This document shows positions 9,471 through 17,550 of a DNA stretch of 64,000 nt, one piece after another; position 1 is the stretch's first letter; each line of letters opens with the position of its first letter. The position numbers and the translations under genes were made by a program. Under the pieces are notes generated by a model, which saw only the letters and a list, made by a program, of their open reading frames with translations, had not been told where the DNA came from and searched no databases. Location of the stretch: the NCBI GenBank assembly GCA_021848465.1, contig JAJZUP010000001.1, positions 744,001-808,000 of the forward strand, read 5' to 3'. This DNA is from Pseudomonadota bacterium (GTDB lineage: Bacteria; Pseudomonadota; Gammaproteobacteria; Burkholderiales; Gallionellaceae).

Positions 9471-11606
9471 TCAGGCGCGCGGATGGAATGTCACCGGCAC
9501 CGCTGACGGCGGCGCCGATTTCAGGACATGTTTCTTCGCCTTGCCCATCACGTGCATTTCGCACTTCCTGCAATCGAATTCCAGGCGCAGTTTTTCATTG
9601 CCGTTGACCAGCGTCATCGGTTCCGCGCGCACCTGTCCTTGCACGCCGATGACGCCCTTGGCCTGCTTGGGGCACAGGCTTAATGAATAGCGGATGCAGT
9701 GGCGCGTGATCATCAGCGAGACATCGCCTGCTTCCTGATGTGCTTCATAGGCGGCTTCGATCAGCTTCACGCCATGCCGGGTATAGAAAGCCTGCGCGGC
9801 AGAGTTGTAGACATTGGCGAGGTAGGAAAGCGATTCCTCGGGGTACTTGGCGGGCGGTACTGCTTCCGGTTTGCGTGCCAGCGGCACATGCGCCGCGAGG
9901 CGGGCGGCTTCCAGTTTTTCCACCGCTTCACGGCGTAGCTGGTTGAGCAGCGAGCTGGGAACGAATTGCGGATGCGACCAAGTAATCTGGATTGAATTGT
10001 AGGAGCGAGCTTGCTCGCGATTCCAATTCGCGAGCAAGCTCGCTCCTACAGGGCTGGTCTCGAAATCGGTATTGCCCAACCGCGCCAACTGATTGCGCAC
10101 CGCGTCTTCCGCTTCATCGGGATTTTTCGCGGGCTGCTTCTCGAAAGCGGCACTGGCGCTGGCGCTGATGCCATCCTCATCGGTCAGCGTTAATGCGTAG
10201 CCTTCGGCCGTTTCGCCGAACGCCATCTGCACGCCGATCTTGCGCTCGGCGGATTTCTTCGCCAGTGTCGTCTCCCAGGCCTGATCGCTGTTGCGGTTGA
10301 TGTCGAGGCCGATGCGCAATCCGACCAGCTCGGTGATCTTCTCGTTCGGCCACACGCGCCAAACGCTTTGAATAGCCTGCTGCGCAGCCAGATCACTGCG
10401 TTGCGCGGTACTCGCTTCCTCGCCTACCTTGCTTGGTATGTCTCGTCGCTCCGCTCCGTGCGCCTTGCGCTCAGGCTGCTCGCGACGGCTATTCAAAGCG
10501 TTACTTATTTTTTTTACGGTGTTGGCGCGGATGCCGCGCGTCTCGCGCTTGTGCAGGTAGTTGAGGCCGTCGCCGTTGGCGAGCGTCTCGCCGGTCTCGA
10601 TTTCAAACCAGTCGGGGCCGATCTTCGATACTGTGCCCAGCGGCAGGCCGACGAAGCTGGGCGCATCGAAGGCGCCGATGTCGACCTTGCGCCCGGTGGC
10701 GAAATAATCGGTCGCGCCGCGATGGAAGGTCTTGTCGGGATCGGGCGTGAAAAGAAGTTTTGTCGTTCCGCTGGAAGCGGCATGCAGTTCGGGCTGCTCG
10801 TCCAGGATTTCGTCGAGCAACCGGCGGTAATGCCCGGTGATGTTCTTCACGTAAGGCGCATCCTTGTAGCGCCCCTCGATCTTGAAGCTGCGCACCCCGG
10901 CGGCGATCAGCGCGCGCAAGTTGGCGCTCTGGTTGTTGTCCTTCACCGACAGCAGGTGTTTTTCGAACGCGACGACTTGCCCCTTGTTGTCTTGCAGGGT
11001 GTAGGGCAGGCGGCAGGCCTGCGAACAGTCGCCGCGGTTGGCCGAACGGCCGGTATGGGCATGGCTGATGTAGCACTGGCCGGAATAGGCCACACATAGC
11101 GCGCCGTGGATGAAGTGCTCCACCACCGTCTGGGCCGGCAGCACGGCGCGGATGGCAGCGATCTCCTCGATCGTGAGCTCGCGCGCCAGCACCAGTTGCG
11201 AGAAGCCGACGTCGGCTAAAAACTTCGCCTTCTCCGGCGTGCGGATGTCGCACTGCGTCGAGGCATGCAAATCAATCGGCGGCAGGTCGAGTTCGAGCAG
11301 GCCCATGTCCTGCACGATGAGCGCATCCACGCCGATGTCGTAGCAATCCTGCGCCAGTTTGCGCGCCGCTTCCAGCTCGGCATCGTGCAGGATGGTGTTC
11401 AGCGTGACATAGATTTTGGCGTGGAAGCGATGCGCATACTTCACCAGCTCTGCGATTTCTTCGATGGAATTACCTGCCTTGTCGCGCGCCCCGAACGACG
11501 GCCCGCCGATGTACACCGCATCGGCACCGTGCGTCACGGCTTCGCGGCCAATGGCGGCGGTTTTGGCGGGGGAGAGGAGTTCGAGAGCGGAAGTGGCGGT
11601 AAGCAT
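9471..11606 (-). CDS. rlhA: Peptidase U32 family protein, 23S rRNA C2501 hydroxylase RlhA-like
   Basis: RlhA (YdcP) acts in 5-hydroxylation of cytidine 2501 of 23S rRNA. The 711-aa protein has the U32 signature (VEHFIHGALCVAYSGQCYIS), the cysteines of DCSQACRLPY and a C-terminal cysteine pair (DCRKCEMHVMG). The ATG at 11606 starts MLTATSALELLSPAKT, matching family starts; 27 more upstream codons are open but unlike the family. The gene carries two in-frame repeat insertions: a 141-bp element (about residues 369-415) and a 53-bp palindrome (about residues 519-537). Without them the flanking protein joins up as expected. At 711 aa it is longer than the roughly 650-aa E. coli protein. Whether the insertions impair it is unknown. 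Confidence 0.88.
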   Translation of the reverse strand: MLTATSALELLSPAKTAAIGREAVTHGADAVYIGGPSFGARDKAGNSIEEIAELVKYAHRFHAKIYVTLNTILHDAELEAARKLAQDCYDIGVDALIVQDMGLLELDLPPIDLHASTQCDIRTPEKAKFLADVGFSQLVLARELTIEEIAAIRAVLPAQTVVEHFIHGALCVAYSGQCYISHAHTGRSANRGDCSQACRLPYTLQDNKGQVVAFEKHLLSVKDNNQSANLRALIAAGVRSFKIEGRYKDAPYVKNITGHYRRLLDEILDEQPELHAASSGTTKLLFTPDPDKTFHRGATDYFATGRKVDIGAFDAPSFVGLPLGTVSKIGPDWFEIETGETLANGDGLNYLHKRETRGIRANTVKKISNALNSRREQPERKAHGAERRDIPSKVGEEASTAQRSDLAAQQAIQSVWRVWPNEKITELVGLRIGLDINRNSDQAWETTLAKKSAERKIGVQMAFGETAEGYALTLTDEDGISASASAAFEKQPAKNPDEAEDAVRNQLARLGNTDFETSPVGASLLANWNREQARSYNSIQITWSHPQFVPSSLLNQLRREAVEKLEAARLAAHVPLARKPEAVPPAKYPEESLSYLANVYNSAAQAFYTRHGVKLIEAAYEAHQEAGDVSLMITRHCIRYSLSLCPKQAKGVIGVQGQVRAEPMTLVNGNEKLRLEFDCRKCEMHVMGKAKKHVLKSAPPSAVPVTFHPRA
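9998..10050. repeat. Perfect 53-bp palindromic repeat inside rlhA
   Basis: Two perfect 23-base inverted arms (9998-10020 and 10028-10050; core GGAGCGAGCTTGCTCGC) flank a 7-base loop TTCCAAT. The sequence is of the REP/REPIN type, related to the GTAGGAGCGG family elsewhere in the window. It lies in the coding frame of rlhA and is translated as roughly VGASLLANWNREQARSY. Confidence 0.9.
10362..10502. mobile_element. 141-bp MITE-like element with perfect 16-bp terminal inverted repeats, inside rlhA
   Basis: AACGCTTTGAATAGCC at 10362-10377 and its exact inverse at 10487-10502 bound a 141-bp segment; 141 is a multiple of three and keeps the rlhA frame. The encoded 47 residues (SRREQPERKAHGAERRD...) look unlike a folded RlhA segment, while the flanks (RANTVKK and RVWPNE) match the usual continuous family sequence. 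No transposase is encoded, so it would be non-autonomous. No second copy was seen in the window. Confidence 0.75.
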
Positions 11607-11885
11607 GGGCGCAATTATACGCGACTGTGCTGAGTGCTTCGTGCGGGGCGATGGTTGGCATAACGCAAAACATCCATGGAGCGGCACTCAACCAACCGAT
11701 GCCTGAAACGTGCATTTCGGTGCTGCTTTCCAAATGCTGTAACAGTTGCATGTTAGCGTGTGGCGATATGCGGCAAGCATGGCATGGATGCAGGTCATTG
11801 ATGATAGCGCTCATTTTGGAAGCTAATTGTGATTGCGCAATGCCGGGCAAGAAGCTAACTTTCAAATCTGCAAGGGGTATGCAGC

Positions 11886-12275
11886 ATGACATCGACCTTC
11901 AAGAAATATAAGAAGATCAAAACGGCGCTGAGTGAATTTCCCGGAGTAAAAACCTACAAGGAATTCGATCTGCTGATCGAGATCGGGTATCACCAGGAGC
12001 AAGGATGCCCTTTGACCATAAAACAGTTGCTTCTGCTTGAGATCGCCTCTCAGGCTACGGTACGGCGATATCTGGTTAATCTGGTCAAGAACGGGATGGT
12101 GCGGAAAGAGGAGTCAGATCGCGATCATCGCTCGGTTACGCTAATTTTGTCCCATGCAACTGTCAAAATGCTCAGTAAGCATCTGCTCAAAATATTGGAG
12201 CATATAAAGGCGATACATGATGAAGCTCTGCCCGGACATGGGGATCACAAGAAAAAGCAGAAGGCCGGAAAGTGA
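11886..12275 (+). CDS. MarR-like winged-helix transcriptional regulator
   Basis: A 129-aa DNA-binding protein. A winged helix-turn-helix spans about residues 40-95 (LTIKQLLLLEIASQATVRRYLVNLVKNGMV, then a wing with KEESDRDHRSVTLILS). The DxRxxR-like DRDHRS motif in the wing is typical of MarR regulators. The C-terminus is Lys-rich. AAGGGG precedes the ATG. It ends 24 bases before the PAS-PAS-GGDEF gene, so the two are probably an operon and the regulator may control it. Ligand and targets are unknown. Confidence 0.8.
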   Translation: MTSTFKKYKKIKTALSEFPGVKTYKEFDLLIEIGYHQEQGCPLTIKQLLLLEIASQATVRRYLVNLVKNGMVRKEESDRDHRSVTLILSHATVKMLSKHLLKILEHIKAIHDEALPGHGDHKKKQKAGK

Positions 12276-12299
12276 GCATGGTAAACGGTTGAGGGACGG

Positions 12300-13580
12300 T
12301 TGAAGATAGCAGATGAACTGAAAATCGAGGACCAGCACTCACCGTTGAGTGCTGCCCAACTGCAATGCGTTTTGGAGCGGATGGGTGAGAGTGTGGTCTG
12401 CCTGGGTGAAACCGGGCTGGTTGTCTACGCCAATGCGATGGCAAAGCAATTGCTGGAATATTCCGGTGCGGATACCCGGCAATATTCGGTCGCAAACCTT
12501 GTGCCGGAGGCCAGTGCTGGTTTATGGCCCCGGTATTGGGAGCAGGCCAGGCGGGAAAAAATTGTTCTGGAGACCATCCTGCGGACGGCGAGTGGACGGT
12601 TATACCCTGTTGAGGTGACGCTCAGTCATCTTGGTGACGATTCAGGCGAGCTTGCGATCGCGCTCATTCGCGATATTTCCCAACGCAAGCACAGTGAAGC
12701 GGCAATGAAGCTGGCGGCAGCCATCTACATGTCAAGCAACGAAGCCGTGATGGTGACCAATGAACATAACCATGTCATCCAGGTTAACCCGGCGTTTACT
12801 TCAATTACCGATTACACGCTGGACGACCTTTATGGCAAGAGGCCAGCGGTGTTCTGGAGCGATCTGCACGATGAAGCGTTTTACCATGCCATGTGGAAAG
12901 ACATTCGCGAGACAGGGCATTGGCAAGGCGAAATGTGGGGGCGCAGGAAGACCGGGGAAAGTTTTGCCAGCCACATTACTTTCAGCCTGATACGCAATCA
13001 GGATGGCAGCGTATTCGGATATGTGGCGCAATTCCTCGAAATCACCGAGAAAAAGCGCCGCGATGAAATCATATGGAGGCACGCCAATTACGATACGCTG
13101 ACGGCATTGCCCAACCGCCGTCTGTTTGAAGACCGGCTGGAGCAGGAGATCAAAAAATCCGTTCGTACCGGTTTGGCCTTGGCGGTGCTGTTTATCGACC
13201 TGGATGGTTTCAAGCAGGTGAATGATCAGCTCGGTCACGACAAGGGAGATTTGTTGCTGGTTGAGGCGGCGGGCCGCATCAGGAATTGCGTGCGCGAAAC
13301 CGACACCGTAGCCCGCCTGGGGGGCGACGAGTTTACGATCATTCTTCCGAATTACGGCGGTCGCGGCGATGTTGAACGGATTGCCAACTCGATCGTGGGG
13401 GCATTGCAGGAGCCGATCATCCTTGGAAATGACTCATGCGGGGTAGGGGCCAGCATCGGCATTGCGATTTTTCCTGATGATGCCGGCGAGGTAGAAGCAC
13501 TGATGCGTTGTGCCGATCATGCAATGTATGCCGCCAAGAAAAACGGACGGTGCGGGTTCAGCCATGCCTCGGATAATTGA
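12300..13580 (+). CDS. PAS-PAS-GGDEF diguanylate cyclase, soluble
   Basis: A 426-aa cytoplasmic cyclic di-GMP synthase. It has two PAS domains (about 20-125, with VVCLGETGLVVYANAMAKQLL, and 130-255, with AVMVTNEHNHVIQVNPAFTSIT) followed by GGDEF. The catalytic GGDEF is at 341-345 and the inhibitory RxxD site (RETD) five residues before it. No membrane segment is present, so it senses an internal signal through PAS. The likely start is TTG at 12300 with GAGGG five bases upstream; the next in-frame ATG would cut into the first PAS. It follows the MarR-like gene closely. Confidence 0.9.
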   Translation: MKIADELKIEDQHSPLSAAQLQCVLERMGESVVCLGETGLVVYANAMAKQLLEYSGADTRQYSVANLVPEASAGLWPRYWEQARREKIVLETILRTASGRLYPVEVTLSHLGDDSGELAIALIRDISQRKHSEAAMKLAAAIYMSSNEAVMVTNEHNHVIQVNPAFTSITDYTLDDLYGKRPAVFWSDLHDEAFYHAMWKDIRETGHWQGEMWGRRKTGESFASHITFSLIRNQDGSVFGYVAQFLEITEKKRRDEIIWRHANYDTLTALPNRRLFEDRLEQEIKKSVRTGLALAVLFIDLDGFKQVNDQLGHDKGDLLLVEAAGRIRNCVRETDTVARLGGDEFTIILPNYGGRGDVERIANSIVGALQEPIILGNDSCGVGASIGIAIFPDDAGEVEALMRCADHAMYAAKKNGRCGFSHASDN

Positions 13581-13607
13581 GCGCCCTATGACTGGCCATG
13601 GAGCGGA

Positions 13608-13799
13608 TCAGGTGCGTCGGCGATAACTCACAAAATGGTAGGCAAGTGGCTGTGCTGCGTTTTGCGCGCGTACCTCGCGCGCGCCGAACGACGGCCCGCC
13701 GATGTACACCGCATCGGCACCGTGCGTCACGGCTTCGCGGCCAATGGCGGCGGTGTTGGCGGGGGAGAGGAGTTCCAGTGTCGAGCCGTAGTCAGGCAT
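13608..13799 (-). pseudogene. Chimeric ORF: rlhA 5' fragment joined to folA 3' fragment
   Basis: A 63-codon frame. Residues 7-42 (STLELLSPANTAAIGREAVT...GPSFGARE) match the start of RlhA almost exactly, with near-identical DNA at 11490-11590. The last about 20 residues (EVRAQNAAQPLAYHFVSYRRR) resemble the end of dihydrofolate reductase; folA nearby ends [21 protein letters not shown]. The folA part is clearly diverged at DNA level. The joint lies in a CGCGCG tract present in both parents. It is best read as a rearrangement scar or pseudogene. It sits just downstream of the ChaA-like gene on the same strand. Confidence 0.75.
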
Positions 13800-13808
13800 A
13801 CATCGCCA

Positions 13809-14885
13809 TCAGATCAAGCCCATCGTCACCAGCGCGATGAACGCGGCGAACAAGGCGAAGTGACTGATGCCCTCGATGGCGTTGGTTTCGCCGTCGTGCA
13901 GGTTGTTCATCACTGTGACGAAGGTGAGCAGCAGCATACCGCCCTGCACCGGCGTGAGCGCCATGACGATGCGCTCGCCGTTGAACAGGGCGATGGCTTC
14001 GATCACAGGCAGCGTGAGCAGCACGGTGGCGAGCGATGCGCCGAGGGCGATGTTGATGGTGGTCTGCATGCGGTCCTGCTGCGCGGCCTTGAGCGCGGTG
14101 AGAATCTCCGGGCTGGCCGAGATCAGTGCCACCAGCACGGCAGGGATGGATTTGGGCAGGCCGCTGCCGGCCAGCCCCGCGTCCAGCAGCACCGACAATA
14201 TCTCCGACAGCAGGCCGACCAGAACGATGGCGCCGATCATGATGCCGATATGCAAGGCGTTCGGGCTGTGGGCTTCGTCATGCACCTCCTTGTCGGTCTC
14301 GGACGAGTACTCGAAAAACGTGCGGTGCTCTACCGTCTGCAAACGCAAGAATCCCATGTACATCACGGCCATGATGCCGATAGAAAAGACGGAGTAGATT
14401 TGCCATTTTTCACCCGGCACGAAGTCGGGGATGAACATGCCGATGCCGAGGGCGACGATCAGCATGGCGATGAACGAGTTGGCCGAGTCCACGTTGTATT
14501 TCGCGCTGCCGTGCTTGAGTCCGCCGACGATGGCGGCCAGCCCGAGGATGCCGTTGATGTCGAACATCACGGCGGAGAATACGGTGTCGCGTGCCAGCGT
14601 GGGGTTGGGGTCGCCCGTTAGCAGCACCACCAGAATGACCACCTCGACCGAGACGGCGGCCAGCGTGAGGATGAGTGTGCCATATGGCTCGCCGAAGCGT
14701 ACCGCCAGCACTTCTGCGTGATGCGCGATGCGGAATGCGACACCGATAATGGCGGCGAGAATCACCAGCAGCAGTCCCCACAATGCGCCGCCACCATGTT
14801 CGATGGCGCCGTGTTCGAGGGCGAAGCCCAAGCCGAGCGCGACGAGCGCGGCGGCGATGGGAAGTTCTGATTTCAGGTTCTTCAA
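13809..14885 (-). CDS. ChaA-type calcium/cation:proton antiporter
   Basis: A 358-aa inner-membrane protein of the CaCA family, with about ten to eleven hydrophobic helices. The two internally repeated alpha motifs are visible: FGEPYGTLILTLAAVSVEV near residues 64-82 and LISASPEILTALKAA near 240-255. An acidic/His-rich loop (SSETDKEVHDEAHS) separates the halves. It would exchange Ca2+ or Na+/K+ for protons. It lies 9 bases downstream of folA on the same strand and so probably shares its transcript. Confidence 0.88.
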   Translation of the reverse strand: MKNLKSELPIAAALVALGLGFALEHGAIEHGGGALWGLLLVILAAIIGVAFRIAHHAEVLAVRFGEPYGTLILTLAAVSVEVVILVVLLTGDPNPTLARDTVFSAVMFDINGILGLAAIVGGLKHGSAKYNVDSANSFIAMLIVALGIGMFIPDFVPGEKWQIYSVFSIGIMAVMYMGFLRLQTVEHRTFFEYSSETDKEVHDEAHSPNALHIGIMIGAIVLVGLLSEILSVLLDAGLAGSGLPKSIPAVLVALISASPEILTALKAAQQDRMQTTINIALGASLATVLLTLPVIEAIALFNGERIVMALTPVQGGMLLLTFVTVMNNLHDGETNAIEGISHFALFAAFIALVTMGLI

Positions 14886-14894
14886 GGGAATTCC

Positions 14895-15386
14895 TTAGCT
14901 GCGCTGATACGTCACGAAATGATATTTCAGCGGCTGCGGCGTTTCCTGCGAGCGAACTTCGCGCGAGACTTCGCGCCACTCACTCTTGTCGAATTCGGGG
15001 AAGTGCGCGTCTCCTTCGACGTCTTGCTGGATTTCGGTAATGTACATGGTGCTTACCTCCGGTAAAGCCTGCGCATACAGTTCTGCTCCGCCGACGATGA
15101 ATACTTCGTCATCTTTTGGACATTTTGCAATTGCTTCCTCTAGGGTGTGCGCCACTTCACAGCCAAGAATCTTCTCATAGTATGTATTACGAGTTGCAAC
15201 TACTGTAGTGCGACCCGGTAGCGGCTTGCCGATGGAATCGAAAGTCTTGCGCCCCATGATCATGTGGTGCCCCATGGTCAGCGCCTTGAAGTGTTTCAGG
15301 TCTTCGGGGCAACGCCAGGGCAGTGTGTTGTTGATGCCGATGGTGCGGTTGCGCGCCATGGCAACGATGATGGAAAGCTTGCTCAT
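14895..15386 (-). CDS. folA: Dihydrofolate reductase
   Basis: Reduces dihydrofolate to tetrahydrofolate with NADPH. The 163-aa protein shows all landmarks: [20 protein letters not shown] with the substrate-binding PW, catalytic acidic region [24 protein letters not shown], and [13 protein letters not shown]. Its ATG overlaps the thyA stop by four bases (ATGA), so thyA-folA is a coupled operon that recycles the dihydrofolate made by ThyA. Its 3' end resembles the tail of the chimeric ORF at 13608-13799. Confidence 0.97.
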   Translation of the reverse strand: MSKLSIIVAMARNRTIGINNTLPWRCPEDLKHFKALTMGHHMIMGRKTFDSIGKPLPGRTTVVATRNTYYEKILGCEVAHTLEEAIAKCPKDDEVFIVGGAELYAQALPEVSTMYITEIQQDVEGDAHFPEFDKSEWREVSREVRSQETPQPLKYHFVTYQRS

Positions 15387-16177
15387 ACCGCGACTGGCGC
15401 CTTGATGGCCGGATGCGGATCGTAGCCCTCCAGCGTGAAATCCTCGAACTTGAAGCTGAAGATGTCTTTAACGGCCGGATTGATCTTCATGGTCGGCAGC
15501 GGGCGTGGTTCGCGCGACAGTTGCAGCGCGGTCTGCTCCATGTGGTTGGAATACAGGTGCGCATCGCCGAAGGTGTGCACGAAATCGCCGTACTGCAAGC
15601 CGCACACTTGCGCCATCATCATCGTGAGCAGCGCATACGAGGCAATGTTGAACGGCACGCCGAGGAAAATGTCCGCGCTGCGCTGGTAGAGCTGGCACGA
15701 CAGTTTGCCGTCCGCCACGTAGAACTGGAAGAAGGCATGGCAGGGGGCCAGCGCCATCTTGTCCAGCTCGCCCACGTTCCAGGCCGAGACGATGATGCGG
15801 CGCGAATCCGGGTTGTTCTTGAGCTGATCCACGGCAATCTTGATCTGGTCGATCACGCGGCCATCGATGGCTTCCCACGAACGCCACTGCTTGCCGTACA
15901 CCGGGCCGAGGTTGCCGTTCTCGTCCGCCCACTCGTCCCAGATGCTGACGCCGTTGTCCTTCAGGTATTTGATGTTGGTGCTGCCCTGCAAAAACCACAG
16001 CAGCTCATGGATGATGGATTTCAGGTGGCACTTCTTGGTAGTGACCAGCGGAAAGCCCTGCGAGAGGTCGAAGCGCATCTGGTAGCCGAACACGCTGGTG
16101 GTGCCGGTACCGGTGCGGTCGGATTTCTTGGTGCCGTGATCCAGCACGTGTTGCATCAAATCAAGGTATTGGCGCAT
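15383..16177 (-). CDS. thyA: Thymidylate synthase
   Basis: Methylates dUMP to dTMP using methylenetetrahydrofolate. At 264 aa it equals the E. coli enzyme. Key residues are RTGTGT near 21-26, the catalytic Cys146 in [10 protein letters not shown], and [24 protein letters not shown] for dUMP and folate binding. It is the first gene of thyA-folA-chaA-like, reading leftwards. The 118-base gap upstream (16178-16295) should hold the promoter, but no clear hexamer pair is seen. Confidence 0.98.
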   Translation of the reverse strand: MRQYLDLMQHVLDHGTKKSDRTGTGTTSVFGYQMRFDLSQGFPLVTTKKCHLKSIIHELLWFLQGSTNIKYLKDNGVSIWDEWADENGNLGPVYGKQWRSWEAIDGRVIDQIKIAVDQLKNNPDSRRIIVSAWNVGELDKMALAPCHAFFQFYVADGKLSCQLYQRSADIFLGVPFNIASYALLTMMMAQVCGLQYGDFVHTFGDAHLYSNHMEQTALQLSREPRPLPTMKINPAVKDIFSFKFEDFTLEGYDPHPAIKAPVAV

Positions 16178-16295
16178 GGAGTATCTCGTTGTGTTGCGGC
16201 GCCGGGCGGCGCGTTCAGGGGCGTAATCCTAGCACAGGGATGCAAGGGTTTTTAGCTTGCCGTGCGAACTATTGCCGGAATCAACTAGGGGGCGG

Positions 16296-17540
16296 CTACT
16301 GCGAATCGTCGTGACTCAAATCCAGGCACAGCACCGTGGGCTGTTCACGGTTGCCGAAGCTGATCGACAGCGTGACGCAGAGCGCGCCGCTGGAGGCGGA
16401 GAGATACGGGCGGGTGGCCTGCACTTCGCCGAAGTGATGCAGTGCGCGGCGCCAGTAGGAGCGCCGCATCCAGATCGCGTCGCTGGCGTTTTCCAGCGGG
16501 CGGAAGCGCGGGTCGTTGGCGCGTTGTCCGGCGGCGATGCGGCTGGCGCCGATCTGGCGGCCTTCGTGGTCAATCAGGTAGCAGCGTTCGACCTGCGCAA
16601 GCTGCAATAGCCGGTCTACCGCCGGGCAATGCAGGGTGGTGCTTGCAGCGACGGCAGCGGCTGCTGCCGGAAGTAACCGGATATGGGCTGCATGATGGTT
16701 ATCTTGCGGGAGTTGCGGTTTGCGGTCGCGGTAATGGTCGAACAGGGTATGGATCGTGGGGCTGGTTGCGTCCAGTTCGGTGGGCACAGGGGCTGGGCGG
16801 GCAAAGTAATAGCCTTGCGCAAGCTCGGCGTCGCTTTCCATTGCCAGCATGGCCTCGTATTCGTCTTCGATGCCCTCGATGAGCACAATGCAGCCGGCCT
16901 CATGCAGCAGCTTCACCAGCCGGGGCAGCACGCGGCGCGCGGTGGCATCCTGGCGCGCAAATATCAATGTGGAGCGGTCCAGCTTGACGATGTGCGGCTT
17001 CACTTGCCAGATGCGTCCGAAATTGGAGTGGCCGATGCCGAAATCGTCGAGCGCGACAAGGCAGCCGCGCTCACGGTAAAACGAGACGGCAGAGGTGAGC
17101 TGCTGGTCGTCCAGCATGTCGCCTTCGAGGATTTCGATGACGATGCGTTCCGGCGGCAGCCCGACTGTCGCCAGCAGCTCTTCAAAAAAGCTGCCGTAGA
17201 GGCGGCCATTCACGCTGACGATCGGGTGGACATTCAGGAATAGCCAACTGTCGTTGCGGGCATGGCGCACAAAGTTGTGCGTATGCACGGCGCGGCACAG
17301 GCGATCAAGATGCACCAGTTCTGCGGCATCCGCGACAGTGTCGAACAGGGCCGGGGGCGCTACCGCGACGCCGTTGCTGTCGGTGGTTCGCACCAGTGCT
17401 TCATATCCCACCGTGCGGCAATGCGCGAGGCTGACGATGGGCTGGAATGCACTGCGCAGCGTGAATTCGTGATGTTGTCCGCAGGTTCCCTGCGCATCGG
17501 TGCGCAGGGCGTGCAGGATATGCTGGGCAGCGGCGTTCAT
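16296..17540 (-). CDS. EAL-domain cyclic di-GMP phosphodiesterase with C-terminal sensor-like domain
   Basis: A 414-aa protein with an N-terminal EAL domain (about 25-260). Catalytic residues look complete: EAL at 47-49, N103 (LFLNVHP), E136 (IEILE), D165-D166 (ALDDFGIG), K186 (VKLDR), EGIED near 221 and QGYYFARP. It should hydrolyse c-di-GMP to pGpG. The C-terminal about 120 residues (CPAVDRLLQLAQVERCYLIDHEGRQ..., YWRRALHHFGEVQATRPYLS) resemble a Cache/PDC-like sensor, with no membrane helix. It lies 10 bases downstream of the chemoreceptor gene, in one operon, and shares a related sensor style with it. Confidence 0.9.
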   Translation of the reverse strand: MNAAAQHILHALRTDAQGTCGQHHEFTLRSAFQPIVSLAHCRTVGYEALVRTTDSNGVAVAPPALFDTVADAAELVHLDRLCRAVHTHNFVRHARNDSWLFLNVHPIVSVNGRLYGSFFEELLATVGLPPERIVIEILEGDMLDDQQLTSAVSFYRERGCLVALDDFGIGHSNFGRIWQVKPHIVKLDRSTLIFARQDATARRVLPRLVKLLHEAGCIVLIEGIEDEYEAMLAMESDAELAQGYYFARPAPVPTELDATSPTIHTLFDHYRDRKPQLPQDNHHAAHIRLLPAAAAAVAASTTLHCPAVDRLLQLAQVERCYLIDHEGRQIGASRIAAGQRANDPRFRPLENASDAIWMRRSYWRRALHHFGEVQATRPYLSASSGALCVTLSISFGNREQPTVLCLDLSHDDSQ

Positions 17541-17550
17541 CGGGCGGGTC

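Noticed and set aside
11607..11687. 27-codon upstream extension of rlhA
   Set aside because: The extra sequence (MPLHGCFALCQPSP...) is unlike the family and the ATG at 11606 gives the expected N-terminus.
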